Part shown: in pieces, positions 63,956 to 64,000 of the stretch
Numbering within the stretch: the first letter of the stretch is position 1
Layout: each line of letters opens with the position of its first letter
Assembly: GCA_905221605.1 (NCBI GenBank)
Contig: CAJNDS010002113.1
Location: 823,501 to 887,500, forward strand
Direction of reading: 5' to 3'
DNA: 64,000 nt
Source of the DNA: Symbiodinium natans
Taxonomy: Eukaryota > Sar > Dinophyceae > Suessiales > Symbiodiniaceae
Translations under genes and position numbers: made by a program
The notes under the pieces: model-generated
Seen by the model: only the letters and a program-made list of their open reading frames with translations
Databases searched by the model: none
Told to the model about the DNA's origin: nothing

Positions 63956-64000
63956 AAAAACAAGAGAAGAACTGGGGAACTCCCCAGGTCTTTTGGAATG

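Overview
The window looks like nuclear DNA of a unicellular alga with plant-type telomere repeats, most likely a dinoflagellate. The reasons are: dozens of interstitial (CCCTAAA)n/(TTTAGGG)n tracts in both orientations; genes cut into exons of about 40-170 bp; at least one intron that is only in frame with a GA donor; a protein disulfide isomerase gene; and voltage-gated-channel and EF-hand exons of a style common in dinoflagellates. No rRNA, tRNA, CRISPR or bacterial operon structure was seen. The species is not determined. Gene models below are hand-joined from open frames, splice signals and phase agreement; none has transcript support.

Layout. 0-3 kb: coiled-coil gene in microexons (+). 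5.5-7 kb: acidic Ser-rich gene (+) ending at 6940. 8.5-14.7 kb: scattered + exons, including clean canonical ones at 11286-11380 and 13477-13554. 15.8-18.1 kb: disordered-protein gene (+) whose introns are telomere-like arrays or a 123-bp foldback element. 21.5-25.5 kb: multi-membrane-span protein (+). 31.4-35.0 kb: voltage-gated cation channel with pore signature and EF-hand tail (+). 35.1-36.3 kb: a 25-bp minisatellite. 37.0-38.2 kb: a second EF-hand gene (+). 43.1-43.6 kb: possible transporter exons (-). 44-46.6 kb: isolated + exons. 47.8-48.0 kb: a giant G/A then T/C tract. 48.0-57.1 kb: an array-free block carrying one 4.7-kb open frame and a 2.4-kb inverted-repeat element. 57.3-62.0 kb: membrane-protein gene (+) with array-filled introns. 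62.4-63.0 kb: protein disulfide isomerase (+). 63.4-64.0 kb: long arrays.

The most notable gene is the frame at 49403-54104. It joins, in order, an SF3 helicase, a family-A-related polymerase of the TV-Pol type, a papain-like cysteine peptidase candidate, a Cys/His zinc cluster and a DDE transposase of KDZ-like appearance, all in one protein. This looks like a self-synthesising DNA transposon packed into one polypeptide.

The second theme is intron origin. At least eight families of 90-200 bp foldback elements (called A to H here) lie between exon-like segments. In several cases the element ends supply the splice sites, and the TTTAGGG arrays themselves read as donors (GTTTAG) directly after exons. 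Together they suggest ongoing intron gain from short transposons and telomere-like repeats.
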